Source: Ophioceras dolichostomum
Taxonomy: Eukaryota > Ascomycota > Sordariomycetes > Magnaporthales > Ophioceraceae
Direction: 5' to 3'
NCBI GenBank assembly: GCA_003049485.1
Contig: PYST01000410.1
Coordinates: 1-31,110, forward strand
DNA: 31,110 nucleotides
In this document: positions 31,070-31,110 of the stretch, one piece after another
Position numbering within the stretch: position 1 is the stretch's first letter
Layout of the letters: every line of letters starts with the position of its first letter
Translations under genes and position numbers: made by a program
The notes under the pieces: generated by a model
What the model saw: only the letters and a program-made list of their open reading frames with translations
Databases searched by the model: none
Told to the model about the DNA's origin: nothing

Positions 31070-31110
31070 TGCACGACAGAATATTCCAAGCGACGGCCAC
31101 CACCCTTCAC

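Noticed and set aside
1..31110. tRNA, rRNA, CRISPR array, intact transposon or retroelement
   Set aside because: No T-loop/anticodon arrangement, rRNA-like block, spaced repeats, terminal repeats, transposase or reverse-transcriptase motifs were seen by eye.

Overview
The window looks like nuclear DNA of a filamentous ascomycete (Pezizomycotina, probably a Sordariomycete). Genes are separate transcription units with short introns (about 76-157 bases, GT-AG, with CTAAC/CTGAC-like branch sites), Kozak-like starts and GC-rich coding sequence. The protein families are typical of such fungi: ankyrin-CorA transporter, secreted beta-lactamase-fold hydrolase, GH43 glycosidase, phenol-hydroxylase-like FAD monooxygenase, SDRs and a HET-domain remnant. 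Taxonomy below this level is not supported. All spliced models were built by hand from splice signals and reading-frame arithmetic.

Layout. 0.1-0.8 kb: broken N-terminal remnant of a HET-like gene (-). 1.1-2.6 kb: flavin monooxygenase with a Baeyer-Villiger-type fingerprint (-). 3.6-5.9 kb: four-exon secreted serine beta-lactamase-like protein (-). 6.7-10.7 kb: seven-exon ankyrin-repeat/CorA-like membrane protein of 1113 residues, including a 15-base microexon (-). 12.0-13.4 kb: single-pass membrane protein with Cys-rich outer part and Pro-rich tail (-). 13.4-17.9 kb: about 4.5 kb with no convincing gene. 17.9-18.99 kb: SDR gene broken by a perfect 11-base tandem duplication (-). 19.7-20.3 kb: frameshifted P-loop kinase-like relic whose N-terminus is a 3x30-base repeat (+). 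20.8-22.1 kb: small ORF overlapping (ATGA) a nucleotidyltransferase-fold gene that also carries an apparent +1 frameshift (+). 22.6-24.4 kb: intact secreted GH43 (+). 25.1-25.6 kb: SnoaL/NTF2-like small protein (+). 25.8-28.0 kb: four-exon phenol-2-monooxygenase-like flavoprotein with a GC-AG intron (-). 28.9-30.0 kb: three-exon SDR (-). At the right edge there may be the C-terminal exon of another gene (-).

How the genes may work together. The 25-30 kb trio (SnoaL-like, aromatic FAD hydroxylase, NAD-type SDR) is a plausible small aromatic-modifying or catabolic group, next to a secreted hemicellulase; this is inference from family and proximity. No complete biosynthetic cluster backbone (PKS, NRPS, terpene synthase), transposon, tRNA, rRNA or CRISPR was seen. 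The most unusual signal is that three neighbouring genes between 17.9 and 22.1 kb each carry a frame disruption, while the flanking multi-exon genes are all exactly in frame. I found no clear evidence of a wholly new biological system.
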